Assembly (NCBI RefSeq): GCF_001884185.1
Contig: NZ_MAOE01000112.1
Span: 1 to 53,149, forward strand
Direction of reading: 5' to 3'
Origin: Bacillus albus
GTDB lineage: Bacteria > Bacillota > Bacilli > Bacillales > Bacillaceae_G
DNA: 53,149 nucleotides
Shown in pieces: positions 37,036-46,279 of this stretch. Below the pieces are notes generated by a model, which worked only from the letters and a program-made list of their open reading frames with translations, was not told the DNA's origin and made no database searches. The translations under genes were made by a program, and so were the position numbers. Positions within the stretch are counted from its first letter, which is position 1, and each line of letters opens with the position of its first letter.

Positions 37036-37135
37036 TTTTAGTGAATTAAACGTAAGTTCTTCTCAAAAAAAGAATGACACATTCCGCTATTGTCACGCAT
37101 ATGATTAAGTGAATAGTGATTGAGGAGGGTTACGA

Positions 37136-37678
37136 ATGTCCGAATTTAGAGAGATTATTACAAAAGCAGTGGTTGGAAAAGGACGTAAGTATACAAAGTC
37201 AACGCATACATGTGAATCGAATAATGAACCAACAAGTATTTTAGGGTGCTGGGTAATTAACCACTCGTACGAAGCAAGAAAGAATGGAAAGCATGTGGAA
37301 ATTGAAGGTTTCTATGATGTGAACACTTGGTATTCATTTGATGGCAATACAAAGACAGAAGTTGTAACAGAGCGTGTGAACTACACGGATGAAGTAAGCA
37401 TTGGGTATCGTGATAAAAACTTTTCTGGTGATGATTTAGAAATTATTGCTCGTGTCATTCAGCCACCAAATTGTTTAGAAGCTCTTGTATCACCAAATGG
37501 TAATAAAATTGTTGTAACTGTAGAACGTGAATTTGTAACAGAAGTAGTTGGCGAAACGAAAATTTGTGTAAGTGTAAACCCTGAAGGTTGTGTAGAATCA
37601 GACGAAGATTTCCAAATCGATGATGATGAGTTTGAAGAATTAGATCCGAACTTTATCGTTGATGCAGAAGAAGAGTAA
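37136..37678 (+). CDS. cotE: Outer spore coat morphogenetic protein CotE
   Basis: 180 residues. The N-terminus [18 protein letters not shown] and the acidic C-terminal tail (residues 150-180, [16 protein letters not shown]) are typical. Assembles the outer coat and, in this group, the exosporium attachment. RBS GAGGAGGG. A sporulation promoter is expected upstream but I cannot place it with confidence. Terminator follows at 37681-37712. Confidence 0.95.
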   Translation: MSEFREIITKAVVGKGRKYTKSTHTCESNNEPTSILGCWVINHSYEARKNGKHVEIEGFYDVNTWYSFDGNTKTEVVTERVNYTDEVSIGYRDKNFSGDDLEIIARVIQPPNCLEALVSPNGNKIVVTVEREFVTEVVGETKICVSVNPEGCVESDEDFQIDDDEFEELDPNFIVDAEEE

Positions 37679-37680
37679 TA

Positions 37681-37712
37681 GAAAGCTAGGGAGAAGTTCT
37701 TCCTAGCTTTTT
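37681..37712 (+). terminator. Terminator of cotE
   Basis: AAAGCTAGG with CCTAGCTTT around an 11-base loop, T-run. Confidence 0.9.
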
Positions 37713-37773
37713 ACTTTACAGATTTTCCCTAACAAGAAAGCCCATTGCCTTTAGGCATGGGATGAAAGTGAGG

Positions 37774-37828
37774 TTGGATACGGAGTACCACTAAAAATTG
37801 CAAGGTTCGTGGTACTTTAAGTATCCAA
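37774..37828 (+). repeat. Inverted repeat inside the element's left part
   Basis: TTGGATAC (37774-37781) and GTACCAC (37785-37791) pair with GTGGTAC (37809-37815) and GTATCCAA (37821-37828), with internal loops of 3 and 5 and a 17-base apical loop. Role unknown. Confidence 0.7.
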
Positions 37829-38054
37829 ATTATAGGTAGTTTCTTCGGATCTTTTTGTTGTAATTTTTCGAAAATAAATGATACATTGTAGCTAGAATAA
37901 ATGATAATAGAAGAATGTTTCAAAGCGTTTGAGAAGAAAATCTCTTCATCTCATGTAGTTGCAAAGTTTATGGACAAGTTCTTATTTTGTTTCTATTGCT
38001 AGAAATGTATCAAATAAACGATGCTGAAAATCAAAAAATAAGGGGATGAAAGGT

Positions 38055-39134
38055 ATGTCACAGACCCTAACAGTGAAAGTGAAATTGATTCCAACAAGAG
38101 AACAAATCCGTTTGTTGGAACAAAGCAGTCACGAATATATCAAAGTTATAAATACGCTTGTATCGGAAATGGTGGAAGCAAAGAAAAGTACGAAAAAAAG
38201 CACAAAAGATATTGAAGCAAATATCCCAAGTGCGGTGAAGAATCAGGCGATTAAAGACGCGAAAAGTTTGTTCGCTACAAAAGTAAAGAAAAGCAAGTAT
38301 AAACTCATTCCGGTTTTAAAGAGACCTGTTTGTGTATGGAACAATCAAAATTACTCATTTGATGCCACTCATATTTCAATCCCGTTTAAGATAAATGGAA
38401 AGTCCACTCGTTTAAAGGTCCGTGCTTTATTAATCGATAAAAACAATCGCAATTTGAATTTGTTAAAACATAAATTAGGTACACTTCGTATCACAAAGAA
38501 ATCGAATAAGTGGATCGCCCAAATATCTATCAAGCTTACTACAAATGAAAAAGCAGGGACGAAAATTTTAGGAGTAGACTTAGGTCTCAAAGTCCCTGCG
38601 GTAGCGATCACAGACGATGACAAGGTTCGTTTCTTTGGGAATGGTAGGCAAAACAAATATAGGAAGCGTAAGTTTCGGAGTGTTCGTAATAAGCTAGGAA
38701 AAGACAAAAAGGTGAATGCCATCCGACGATTGGATGATAAAGAAAAAAGATGGATGCAAGATAAAGATCACAAAATAAGTCGTGAAATCATTGATTTTGC
38801 GATTGATAATCATATTTCTGTCATTCGATTAGAACAGCTAACGAATATAAGACAGACGGCAAGAACAAGCCGTAAAAACGAAAAAAATCTACACACTTGG
38901 TCATTCTATCGTTTGTCACGATTTATTGCGTATAAAGCAATGTTAGCTGGTATTCAGGTTGAATATGTGAATCCAGCTTATACAAGTCAAAGTTGTCCAA
39001 AATGCGCTGAAAAGAACAGGGCACAAGACAGAAAGTACAAGTGTCCATGTGGGTTTAAGACACATCGTGATATCGTTGGGGCGATGAATATTCGCTACGC
39101 AACTGTGATTGATGGTAACAGTCAATCAGCCTAA
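38055..39134 (+). CDS. tnpB: RNA-guided nuclease TnpB
   Basis: 359 residues from ATG 38055 (RBS AAGGGG); an ATG at 38046 touches that RBS. RuvC residues are intact: D175 (GVDLGL), E260 (IRLEQLTNIR) and D339 (THRDIVGAMN). The zinc ribbon CPKC...KCPC (C314, C317, C330, C332) is present. TnpB uses an omega RNA from the element's 3' end to cut DNA at the empty site. All catalytic parts are intact, so it is likely active. Confidence 0.93.
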   Translation: MSQTLTVKVKLIPTREQIRLLEQSSHEYIKVINTLVSEMVEAKKSTKKSTKDIEANIPSAVKNQAIKDAKSLFATKVKKSKYKLIPVLKRPVCVWNNQNYSFDATHISIPFKINGKSTRLKVRALLIDKNNRNLNLLKHKLGTLRITKKSNKWIAQISIKLTTNEKAGTKILGVDLGLKVPAVAITDDDKVRFFGNGRQNKYRKRKFRSVRNKLGKDKKVNAIRRLDDKEKRWMQDKDHKISREIIDFAIDNHISVIRLEQLTNIRQTARTSRKNEKNLHTWSFYRLSRFIAYKAMLAGIQVEYVNPAYTSQSCPKCAEKNRAQDRKYKCPCGFKTHRDIVGAMNIRYATVIDGNSQSA

Positions 39135-39290
39135 GCACCTATATGGTCTGGTTTAGGAAGGGCAATGAGATGTCCTGATCTTGAAGGTTGTTCAAAACAG
39201 AAATGGACTGCGAACGCTTAGTCATTCAAGAATCCCACCCGTAACTCCGTAAGGATTCGGGCTTGCGACTTTAGTCGTGGGAGTCTCAAA
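39135..39290 (+). ncRNA. Putative omega RNA (reRNA) region
   Basis: The 3' end of tnpB and the right end form paired arms: GAATCC (39230-39235) with GGATTC (39253-39258), and the terminal GCGAC/GTCGT hairpin. In IS605-type elements this RNA continues past the right end into about 16-20 flanking bases that are the guide. Here that is the sequence beginning ATAAGTAGTGCTTGAATA near 39290. Confidence 0.55.
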
Positions 39291-39324
39291 TAAGTAGTGC
39301 TTGAATAAACATGAATCCTTATGA

Positions 39325-39361
39325 AATGTGCTATAATGAAGAAAGACTCCTGAAACAGGAG
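39325..39361 (+). promoter_or_regulatory. Candidate promoter of mutS
   Basis: TGTGCTATAAT (about 39329-39339) is an extended -10 with no clear -35. CTCCTG-AAA-CAGGAG (39347-39361) follows as a small hairpin in the leader. Confidence 0.5.
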
Positions 39362-39429
39362 ATATGGATGTCCGTGAAATGTGACATATATGAATATAGA
39401 TTATTATGTAAGAATTATGGAGGATAAGT

Positions 39430-42108
39430 ATGAAGCAATATACGCCTATGATACAGCAATATTTAAAGGTTAAGGCAGACTATCAAGATGCCTTTTTATT
39501 TTTTCGCTTAGGCGACTTTTATGAAATGTTCTTTGAAGATGCGGTTAAAGCAGCTCATGAACTGGAAATTACATTAACGAGCCGAGATGGTGGTAGTAGT
39601 GATCGTATACCGATGTGCGGTGTACCGCATCATGCGGCTAAAAACTATATTGAACAACTTGTTGAAAAAGGATATAAAGTAGCGGTTTGTGAGCAAGTAG
39701 AAGACCCCAAAACAGCTAAAGGTGTAGTGCGCCGTGAAGTCGTACAACTAATTACGCCAGGAACGATGATGGAAGGGCGTACGATTGATGAGAAAGAAAA
39801 TAACTTCTTAGCAGCATTAACACATTTTGAAGATGGATCATATGCTTTAGCTTGTAATGATTTAACGACTGGACAAAATACAGTAACGTTATTGACTGGT
39901 TCAGTAGAAGATATTTTATTAGAAGTGTATGCAACTGGTTCGAAAGAAATTGTTGTAGATTCTTCATTTTCTAAAGATGAATTAAACAAGTTAACTGAAA
40001 CGTTAAAAATGACGATTTCATATGAAGATGCAACGGCAATTCCTGAAGGATTAGAACACCTTGTGAAAAATGTTTCACAAGCAAAGTTAATTAAAGCAGT
40101 TGGACGCTTATTTAACTATGTAATAAGAACGCAAAAACGTTCATTAGATCATTTACAGCCAGTGGAAATTTACTATACGAATCAGTTTATGAAAATTGAC
40201 GTGCATTCAAAGCGAAATTTAGAGCTGACAGAAACACTTCGAACGAAAGAAAAAACAGGATCGTTATTATGGCTATTAGATAAGACGAAAACGGCTATGG
40301 GTGGTCGTATGTTAAAACAGTGGATGGAACGTCCGCTTATACAAAAAGAACGAATTGAAGAGCGTTTAGAAATGGTTGAAACGTTTGTGAATGATTACTT
40401 CTTACGTGAAGATTTAAAAGAAAAGTTAAAAGAAGTATATGATTTAGAACGTTTAGCAGGAAAAGTTGCATTTGGTAATGTGAATGCACGTGACTTATTA
40501 CAGTTAAGACGATCTTTACTTCAAGTACCAGCTATTTTAGAAGCGATTAGTCTGTTAGATAACGCGTATGCAGCAAGATTAATTCAAGGTGCAGATCCAT
40601 GTGAGAGCTTAACAGAATTACTAGGAAGAAGTATTCAAGAAAACCCACCGCTTTCTATTAAAGATGGAGATATTATTAAAGACGGTTATAATGACAAGCT
40701 TGATCAATATCGTTACGTTAGTAAAAACGGAAAAACGTGGATTGCTGAGCTTGAAAAACGAGAGCGCGATATTACAGGAGTTAAATCGTTAAAAATCGGG
40801 TACAATCGTATTTTCGGTTACTACATTGAAGTAACGAAAGCGAACCTTGCAGCATTACCAGAAGGCCGCTATGAGCGTAAACAAACGCTTGCAAATGCGG
40901 AACGTTTCATTACAGATGAACTAAAAGAAAAAGAAACATTAATCTTGGAAGCAGAAGAAAAAATTGTACAACTAGAATACGATTTATTTACAGCGCTTCG
41001 TGAAGAAGTAAAAGTATTTATTCCGAAATTACAGCATTTAGCGAAAGTAATTAGTGAATTAGACGTACTGCAAAGTTTCGCGACAGTTAGTGAAGAAGAA
41101 CAGTTCGTAAAACCTGTACTAACAACGAAGCGTGAAATTTTTATTAAAGATGGTCGTCATCCTGTCGTTGAAAAAGTATTGAACGGGAAATTGTATGTAC
41201 CGAATGATTGTATTATGCCAGAGAAGATGGATGTCTTTTTAATTACAGGACCGAACATGTCTGGTAAAAGTACGTATATGAGACAATTAGCACTTGTAAC
41301 TGTTATGTCGCAAATCGGTTGTTTCGTACCAGCAACAGAAGCAGTATTACCTGTATTTGATCAAATCTTTACGAGAATTGGTGCTGCGGACGATTTAATT
41401 TCAGGTCAAAGTACATTTATGGTTGAAATGTTAGAAGCAAAAAATGCCATTGCAAACGCATCAGAAAGAAGTTTAATTTTATTTGATGAAATTGGACGCG
41501 GTACATCTACGTATGATGGTATGGCACTTGCACAAGCAATCATTGAACATATTCACGACCAAATTGGGGCAAAAACGTTATTCTCTACGCATTATCATGA
41601 ATTGACGGTGCTAGAAGAAAGTTTAGATCAACTGAAGAATGTACACGTTTCAGCTATTGAAGAGAACGGAAAAGTAGTATTCCTTCATAAAATTCAAGAC
41701 GGTGCAGCTGATAAAAGTTACGGAATTCACGTTGCGCAACTTGCAGAGCTTCCAGATAGCTTAATCGCTCGTGCGAAAGAAGTGTTAGCACAACTTGAAG
41801 GACAGGAAGAAATTATTATTCCAAAGCGTGTAGAAATGAAAGCACAGGCGCAAGAAGTTATTCCAGAGCCTGTAGTTGTAAAAGAAAAACCAGTAGAAAT
41901 AGAAGAGACGAAAGTAGAGACTGAAGAAGAATCACAACTATCATTCTTTGGTGGAGAACAGTCTTCGAAAAAACAAGACAAGCCATTTTTAGAAGCAAAA
42001 GAAACGGCAGTACTGACGCAAATTAAAAAAATTGATTTACTTGATATGACACCTTTAGAAGCGATGAACGAACTGTATCGCTTACAAAAAAAGTTAAAGA
42101 AAGGATGA
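39430..42108 (+). CDS. mutS: DNA mismatch repair protein MutS
   Basis: 892 residues. N-terminal mismatch domain with the Phe-x-Glu motif in [11 protein letters not shown], Walker [10 protein letters not shown] (about residue 606), Walker [10 protein letters not shown], and a C-terminal acidic linker (residues 800-850) with a beta-clamp-like QLSFF. Starts the mutSL operon. Confidence 0.97.
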   Translation: MKQYTPMIQQYLKVKADYQDAFLFFRLGDFYEMFFEDAVKAAHELEITLTSRDGGSSDRIPMCGVPHHAAKNYIEQLVEKGYKVAVCEQVEDPKTAKGVVRREVVQLITPGTMMEGRTIDEKENNFLAALTHFEDGSYALACNDLTTGQNTVTLLTGSVEDILLEVYATGSKEIVVDSSFSKDELNKLTETLKMTISYEDATAIPEGLEHLVKNVSQAKLIKAVGRLFNYVIRTQKRSLDHLQPVEIYYTNQFMKIDVHSKRNLELTETLRTKEKTGSLLWLLDKTKTAMGGRMLKQWMERPLIQKERIEERLEMVETFVNDYFLREDLKEKLKEVYDLERLAGKVAFGNVNARDLLQLRRSLLQVPAILEAISLLDNAYAARLIQGADPCESLTELLGRSIQENPPLSIKDGDIIKDGYNDKLDQYRYVSKNGKTWIAELEKRERDITGVKSLKIGYNRIFGYYIEVTKANLAALPEGRYERKQTLANAERFITDELKEKETLILEAEEKIVQLEYDLFTALREEVKVFIPKLQHLAKVISELDVLQSFATVSEEEQFVKPVLTTKREIFIKDGRHPVVEKVLNGKLYVPNDCIMPEKMDVFLITGPNMSGKSTYMRQLALVTVMSQIGCFVPATEAVLPVFDQIFTRIGAADDLISGQSTFMVEMLEAKNAIANASERSLILFDEIGRGTSTYDGMALAQAIIEHIHDQIGAKTLFSTHYHELTVLEESLDQLKNVHVSAIEENGKVVFLHKIQDGAADKSYGIHVAQLAELPDSLIARAKEVLAQLEGQEEIIIPKRVEMKAQAQEVIPEPVVVKEKPVEIEETKVETEEESQLSFFGGEQSSKKQDKPFLEAKETAVLTQIKKIDLLDMTPLEAMNELYRLQKKLKKG

Positions 42109-42116
42109 GTAAGTAG

Positions 42117-44060
42117 ATGGGTAAAATTCGCAAACTAGATGATCAACTCTCTAACTTAATTGCGGCAGGGGAAGTAGTAGAGCGCCCTGCCTCAGTCGTA
42201 AAAGAACTTGTGGAAAATTCTATCGATGCGAATAGTACATCTATTGAAATCCACTTAGAAGAAGCTGGTTTATCGAAAATTCGCATCATTGATAATGGGG
42301 ATGGCATTGTAGAAGAAGATTGTATCGTCGCTTTTGAACGACATGCGACGAGTAAAATTAAAGATGAAAACGATCTGTTTCGCATAAGAACACTCGGTTT
42401 CCGCGGTGAAGCATTGCCGAGTATCGCTTCAGTTAGTGAATTAGAATTAATCACTAGCACAGGTGATGCACCTGGTACACACCTTATGATTAAAGGTGGA
42501 GACATTATAAAGCAGGAGAAAACAGCGAGCCGAAAAGGAACAGATATTACAGTACAAAACTTATTCTTTAATACACCAGCGCGTCTTAAATATATGAAAA
42601 CCATTCATACAGAGCTTGGGAATATTACAGATATCGTGTATCGTATTGCAATGTCACATCCAGAAGTATCGTTAAAGCTGTTTCATAATGAAAAGAAATT
42701 GCTTCATACATCAGGAAATGGTGATGTAAGACAAGTACTTGCATCAATTTACAGCATTCAAGTTGCGAAGAAGCTTATTCCAATTGAAGCGGAATCTTTA
42801 GATTTCACAATTAAAGGTTATGTAACATTACCAGAAGTAACGAGAGCATCTCGTAATTATATGTCAACGATCGTAAATGGTCGTTACGTTCGAAATTTCG
42901 TATTAATGAAAGCTATTCAGCAAGGGTACCATACATTACTGCCAGTCGGACGATATCCAATCGGCTTCTTATCGATTGAAATGGATCCAATGCTAGTTGA
43001 CGTTAACGTACATCCAGCGAAATTGGAAGTTCGTTTTAGTAAAGAACAAGAATTACTAAAGCTAATCGAAGAAACATTGCAAGCAGCATTCAAAAAAATA
43101 CAGCTCATTCCAGATGCAGGTGTAACAACGAAGAAAAAAGAAAAAGATGAAAGTGTGCAAGAACAGTTCCAGTTTGAGCATGCGAAGCCGAAAGAACCAT
43201 CCATGCCGGATATCATTTTACCGACGGGCATGGATGAAAAACAAGAAGAACCACTGGCTGTGAAACAGCCAGCACAACTGTGGCAACCGCCGAAGCAAGA
43301 ATGGCAACCACCTCAGTCGCTCGTAAGAGAAGAACAAAGTTGGCAATCATCTACTAAACCGATAATAGAAGGACCAATTCAAGAAGAGAAATCGTGGAAC
43401 AGTAACGATGAAGACTTTGAATTAGAGGAATTGGAAGAAGAAGTTCAGGAAATAGAAGAGATTGAAATGAACGGTAATGACTTACCACCACTTTATCCAA
43501 TTGGACAAATGCATGGAACATATATTTTCGCTCAAAATGATAAAGGCTTATATATGATTGACCAGCATGCCGCGCAGGAACGTATTAATTATGAATACTT
43601 CCGTGATAAAGTAGGAAGGGTAACGCAAGAAGTACAAGAACTACTTGTACCGTACCGTATTGACTTATCTCTTACTGAATTTTTACGTGTTGAAGAGCAA
43701 CTAGAAGAACTGAAAAAAGTTGGACTGTTCTTAGAACAATTCGGTCATCAATCCTTTATCGTCCGCTCACATCCAACGTGGTTTCCAAAAGGACAAGAAA
43801 CAGAAATTATCGACGAAATGATGGAACAAGTCGTCAAACTAAAAAAAGTTGATATTAAAAAATTACGTGAAGAAGCAGCCATCATGATGAGCTGTAAAGC
43901 GTCCATTAAAGCGAATCAATATTTAACGAATGATCAAATATTTGCTTTACTGGAAGAACTACGTACAACAACAAATCCATACACATGCCCACACGGAAGA
44001 CCGATTCTTGTGCATCATTCTACTTATGAGCTGGAGAAGATGTTTAAGAGGGTTATGTAG
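42117..44060 (+). CDS. mutL: DNA mismatch repair endonuclease MutL
   Basis: 647 residues. GHKL ATPase motifs [14 protein letters not shown] and GFRGEAL; C-terminal endonuclease motif [12 protein letters not shown] (DQHA-x2-E-x4-E) and CPHGRP. The linker (residues 340-450) is low complexity with W/Q repeats. Eight bases after mutS, so co-transcribed. Confidence 0.97.
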   Translation: MGKIRKLDDQLSNLIAAGEVVERPASVVKELVENSIDANSTSIEIHLEEAGLSKIRIIDNGDGIVEEDCIVAFERHATSKIKDENDLFRIRTLGFRGEALPSIASVSELELITSTGDAPGTHLMIKGGDIIKQEKTASRKGTDITVQNLFFNTPARLKYMKTIHTELGNITDIVYRIAMSHPEVSLKLFHNEKKLLHTSGNGDVRQVLASIYSIQVAKKLIPIEAESLDFTIKGYVTLPEVTRASRNYMSTIVNGRYVRNFVLMKAIQQGYHTLLPVGRYPIGFLSIEMDPMLVDVNVHPAKLEVRFSKEQELLKLIEETLQAAFKKIQLIPDAGVTTKKKEKDESVQEQFQFEHAKPKEPSMPDIILPTGMDEKQEEPLAVKQPAQLWQPPKQEWQPPQSLVREEQSWQSSTKPIIEGPIQEEKSWNSNDEDFELEELEEEVQEIEEIEMNGNDLPPLYPIGQMHGTYIFAQNDKGLYMIDQHAAQERINYEYFRDKVGRVTQEVQELLVPYRIDLSLTEFLRVEEQLEELKKVGLFLEQFGHQSFIVRSHPTWFPKGQETEIIDEMMEQVVKLKKVDIKKLREEAAIMMSCKASIKANQYLTNDQIFALLEELRTTTNPYTCPHGRPILVHHSTYELEKMFKRVM

Positions 44061-44090
44061 GGATACTGTCATTTTGGATATGATTTAATA

Positions 44091-44125
44091 AAAAAGAAGC
44101 GATGAAATAAATCGCTTTTTTTTTG
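44091..44125 (+). terminator. Terminator of mutSL
   Basis: AAGCGAT (44097-44103) with ATCGCTT (44111-44117), T-run of nine. Confidence 0.85.
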
Positions 44126-44282
44126 TTTGCATTTAGTCTAAAAGTTTTTCATTTTGTTAATAAATTCTTTATTTTATACTAAGTGTAGAAAAATCATATG
44201 AATCCATAGAAAGAGATTTTAATTTACAGACTTATCAGAATTATGTAAAGTGTAGATAAAACCATAAAACGGGGTGTTCTTT

Positions 44283-45269
44283 ATGTGTACTAGTTTGACA
44301 TTACAGACAAAAAACGGTCAGCACCTTTTTGCAAGAACGATGGATTTCACATTAGATATGAATCAAGAAGTAATAATTATTCCTCGACATTACCAGTGGA
44401 GTAATATAACTGGTGAAATCATTAATACGAAACATGCTACGGTCGGAATGGGAATTAATCATCAAGGAAGGATCATTATGGCGGACGGAGTAAATGAAGC
44501 AGGTATGACATGTGCAACACTCTATTTTCCAGGATTCGCTACTTATAGTCAAAGCATAGATGATAACAAAACGAATTTGGCACCATTTGATTTTGTAACT
44601 TGGAGTCTGACACAATTCAATTCTGTCAAAGAGTTAAAGGAATCTGTAGATAGCCTTACCTTTTTGGATATACCATTACCGGATTTAGGACTTACGCCAC
44701 CACTACATTGGATTTTAGCTGATAAATGGGGAGATTGCATTGTACTGGAGCCGACAAGCGAAGGATTGAAATTGTATGATAACCCACTAGGAGTGATGAC
44801 GAATAGCCCGGAGTTTAATTGGCATTTACAAAATTTAAGACAATATATAGGTCTTACATCGCAGCCATTCGCGCCAACTGAGTGGAGTAACTTACCATTA
44901 AGTGCTTTTGGTCAGGGATCAGGCTCAATGGGGCTTCCAGGGGATTTCACCCCGCCATCAAGGTTTGTGAGGGCAGCATATGGCAAACAAAACATTCAAG
45001 GTATAGATAGCGAAGAAGAGGGAGTATCGGCCCTATTTCATATTTTATCAAATTGCGAGGTTCCTAAAGGCGGAGTAATAACAGAAGAAGGTGCATTAGA
45101 TAATACCATTTATACAAGCGTAATGTGTATGGAGTCCGGAACATATTATTATCATACTTACGATTGTAGACAAATTATAGCCATTCATTTATTTCATGAA
45201 AATTTAGATACAGATGAGATTAAAGCTTATCCGTTCCAGCGGATACAAAAAATATTTTATGAAAATTAA
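44283..45269 (+). CDS. Choloylglycine hydrolase / penicillin V acylase family amidase
   Basis: 328 residues. Ntn-hydrolase of the linear-amide type. The nucleophile is Cys2 (MCTSLTLQT), exposed by removal of Met; this fixes the start at ATG 44283 rather than 44274. FARTMDFT (Arg, Asp) and PSRFVRA (Arg) fit the family. Substrate could be bile salts, penicillin V or N-acyl homoserine lactones; not decidable. RBS GGGGTG. Confidence 0.9.
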   Translation: MCTSLTLQTKNGQHLFARTMDFTLDMNQEVIIIPRHYQWSNITGEIINTKHATVGMGINHQGRIIMADGVNEAGMTCATLYFPGFATYSQSIDDNKTNLAPFDFVTWSLTQFNSVKELKESVDSLTFLDIPLPDLGLTPPLHWILADKWGDCIVLEPTSEGLKLYDNPLGVMTNSPEFNWHLQNLRQYIGLTSQPFAPTEWSNLPLSAFGQGSGSMGLPGDFTPPSRFVRAAYGKQNIQGIDSEEEGVSALFHILSNCEVPKGGVITEEGALDNTIYTSVMCMESGTYYYHTYDCRQIIAIHLFHENLDTDEIKAYPFQRIQKIFYEN

Positions 45270-45421
45270 ATAGCTTTGAAACTGCGTTTGGTAAATTTAA
45301 AAATATATAATAGAACAATAGGGATCGGAAGGGGTATAAATTCAATCCAATAATTTCTAGAAGGGCCATTAAAGTGCTATTAGGTGAAATAAACATGGAC
45401 GTACGCCATTTATAAATAGTA
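45270..45421. other. Non-coding spacer
   Basis: No gene or motif is seen until the terminators at 45422-45509. Confidence 0.4.
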
Positions 45422-45466
45422 AAGAACAAAAAAGGTGTGGAAAATATCCATACCTTTTTTGTTCTT
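45422..45466. terminator. Strong bidirectional terminator
   Basis: AAGAACAAAAAAGGTGTGGA (45422-45441) and the arm at 45447-45466 pair almost perfectly (G-U), with T-runs on both strands. Serves the acylase gene and possibly the minus-strand small gene. Confidence 0.88.
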
Positions 45467-45481
45467 CTATTATCTATGTAT

Positions 45482-45509
45482 AAAAAAGCGCTGTATATCA
45501 GCACTTTTT
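45482..45509 (-). terminator. Terminator of the 61-aa gene
   Basis: AAAAAGCGCTG with CAGCACTTTTT around TATAT. On the minus strand it ends GCGCTTTTTT, so it fits the end of the small gene at 45611-45796. Confidence 0.65.
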
Positions 45510-45610
45510 AAAAGTACATGAGTTGTATAAGGAAGATTTATATATTACCGATAACTATGCAAGGTCTAATATAGATACTTATTTGATTAATTGCTTAAGA
45601 GCTTATCAGA

Positions 45611-45796
45611 TTATTTGTTTTTATTATTATTAATTTTTTCCGTATATAACACCTGTTCTTTATAGTGTTTTTTTATTGGGAAGGTATGTGTACCAGAGCC
45701 GTTTTTGAAGTTTTTATTAATGGGATTTTTTAGAGGGATTGTTGTAGTTTCAGTAAATTCATATGGGTAGTTTATTTTAGATTTATCTTCAAACAT
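45611..45796 (-). CDS. Small protein of unknown function, 61 aa
   Basis: RBS AAGGAGG lies 8 bases before ATG 45796. The protein (MFEDKSKINYPYEFTETTT..., ending KINNNKNK) is Lys/Asn/Thr rich, with no membrane segment or signal. I do not recognise a family. RBS, terminator and AT content support a real gene, perhaps a small spore or accessory protein. Confidence 0.55.
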   Translation of the reverse strand: MFEDKSKINYPYEFTETTTIPLKNPINKNFKNGSGTHTFPIKKHYKEQVLYTEKINNNKNK

Positions 45797-46230
45797 GAAA
45801 ATGCCTCCTTTTAGTATTTCCTGAGTTCTTTACTATAACATGATATGCATATAGATTTTTTTTGGACTAGTTATTTATATAGGTTAGAACAAATTAATTA
45901 CCTAACTACTGAAATATTTCAAAGGAAAACAATGTGAGAAGTGTATGATAATGATTTTTTTCATTTATTCGTGAAGGGAATATTGCATATATATTCGTTA
46001 TAAATTGTTTTTATAATATGGTTTATATAGGTTTTTCTTGATAATATAATGCAGGAGATTATAGTGTTATTAGGTTATTAGGAACATTTAATGCTGTTTC
46101 ATAACTGAAAGGGAATTGAAAAAAAACTGAAACTTTTCTCATAAAAATTCAATCTTACTTGAAAAATGAAAGGAAAATGAAATTTTCCAAAAGATATTCT
46201 TTGTTAAGATAAAAAGCATACATACAAAAA
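45797..46230. other. Non-coding stretch upstream of the TPR-GTPase gene
   Basis: Very AT-rich, with several TATAAT-like sites and no gene. Contains the promoter of the minus-strand 61-aa gene. A GATAATGATT at about 45948 resembles half a Fur box but the other half is poor. Confidence 0.35.
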
Positions 46231-46233
46231 GTA

Positions 46234-46266
46234 TTGACATATCTTAAAAATGTATTTTCAAGATAT
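46234..46266 (+). promoter_or_regulatory. Possible promoter/operator of the TPR-GTPase gene
   Basis: TTGACA (46234-46239) overlaps a perfect 7-bp inverted repeat ATATCTT (46239-46245) and AAGATAT (46260-46266). No -10 at the right spacing is clear. A repressor site is plausible. Confidence 0.4.
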
Positions 46267-46279
46267 AGTGGGGGAAAAG

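Larger units (their letters stand above)
37735..39290 (+). mobile_element. TnpB-only IS200/IS605-type element
   Basis: Left end hairpin CCCATTGCC...TTTA...GGCATGGG (37741-37761, one bulge). Right end with GCGAC-TTTA-GTCGT then GGGAGTCTCAA (39265-39289), characteristic of IS605-type ends. It carries one TnpB gene and no TnpA, so it must be moved by a transposase elsewhere. It sits between cotE and mutS, a place that is a simple intergenic gap in B. subtilis. End coordinates are estimates to within a few bases. The stretch between the left hairpin and TnpB (37762-38054) has no gene but a notable inverted repeat. Confidence 0.82.

Noticed and set aside
37729-37923. 64-aa open frame on the minus strand
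   Set aside because: Covers the element's left-end hairpin; no RBS, no recognisable protein.
45940-45975. Fur-box-like GATAATGATT
   Set aside because: Only one half fits the consensus, and no iron gene is near.
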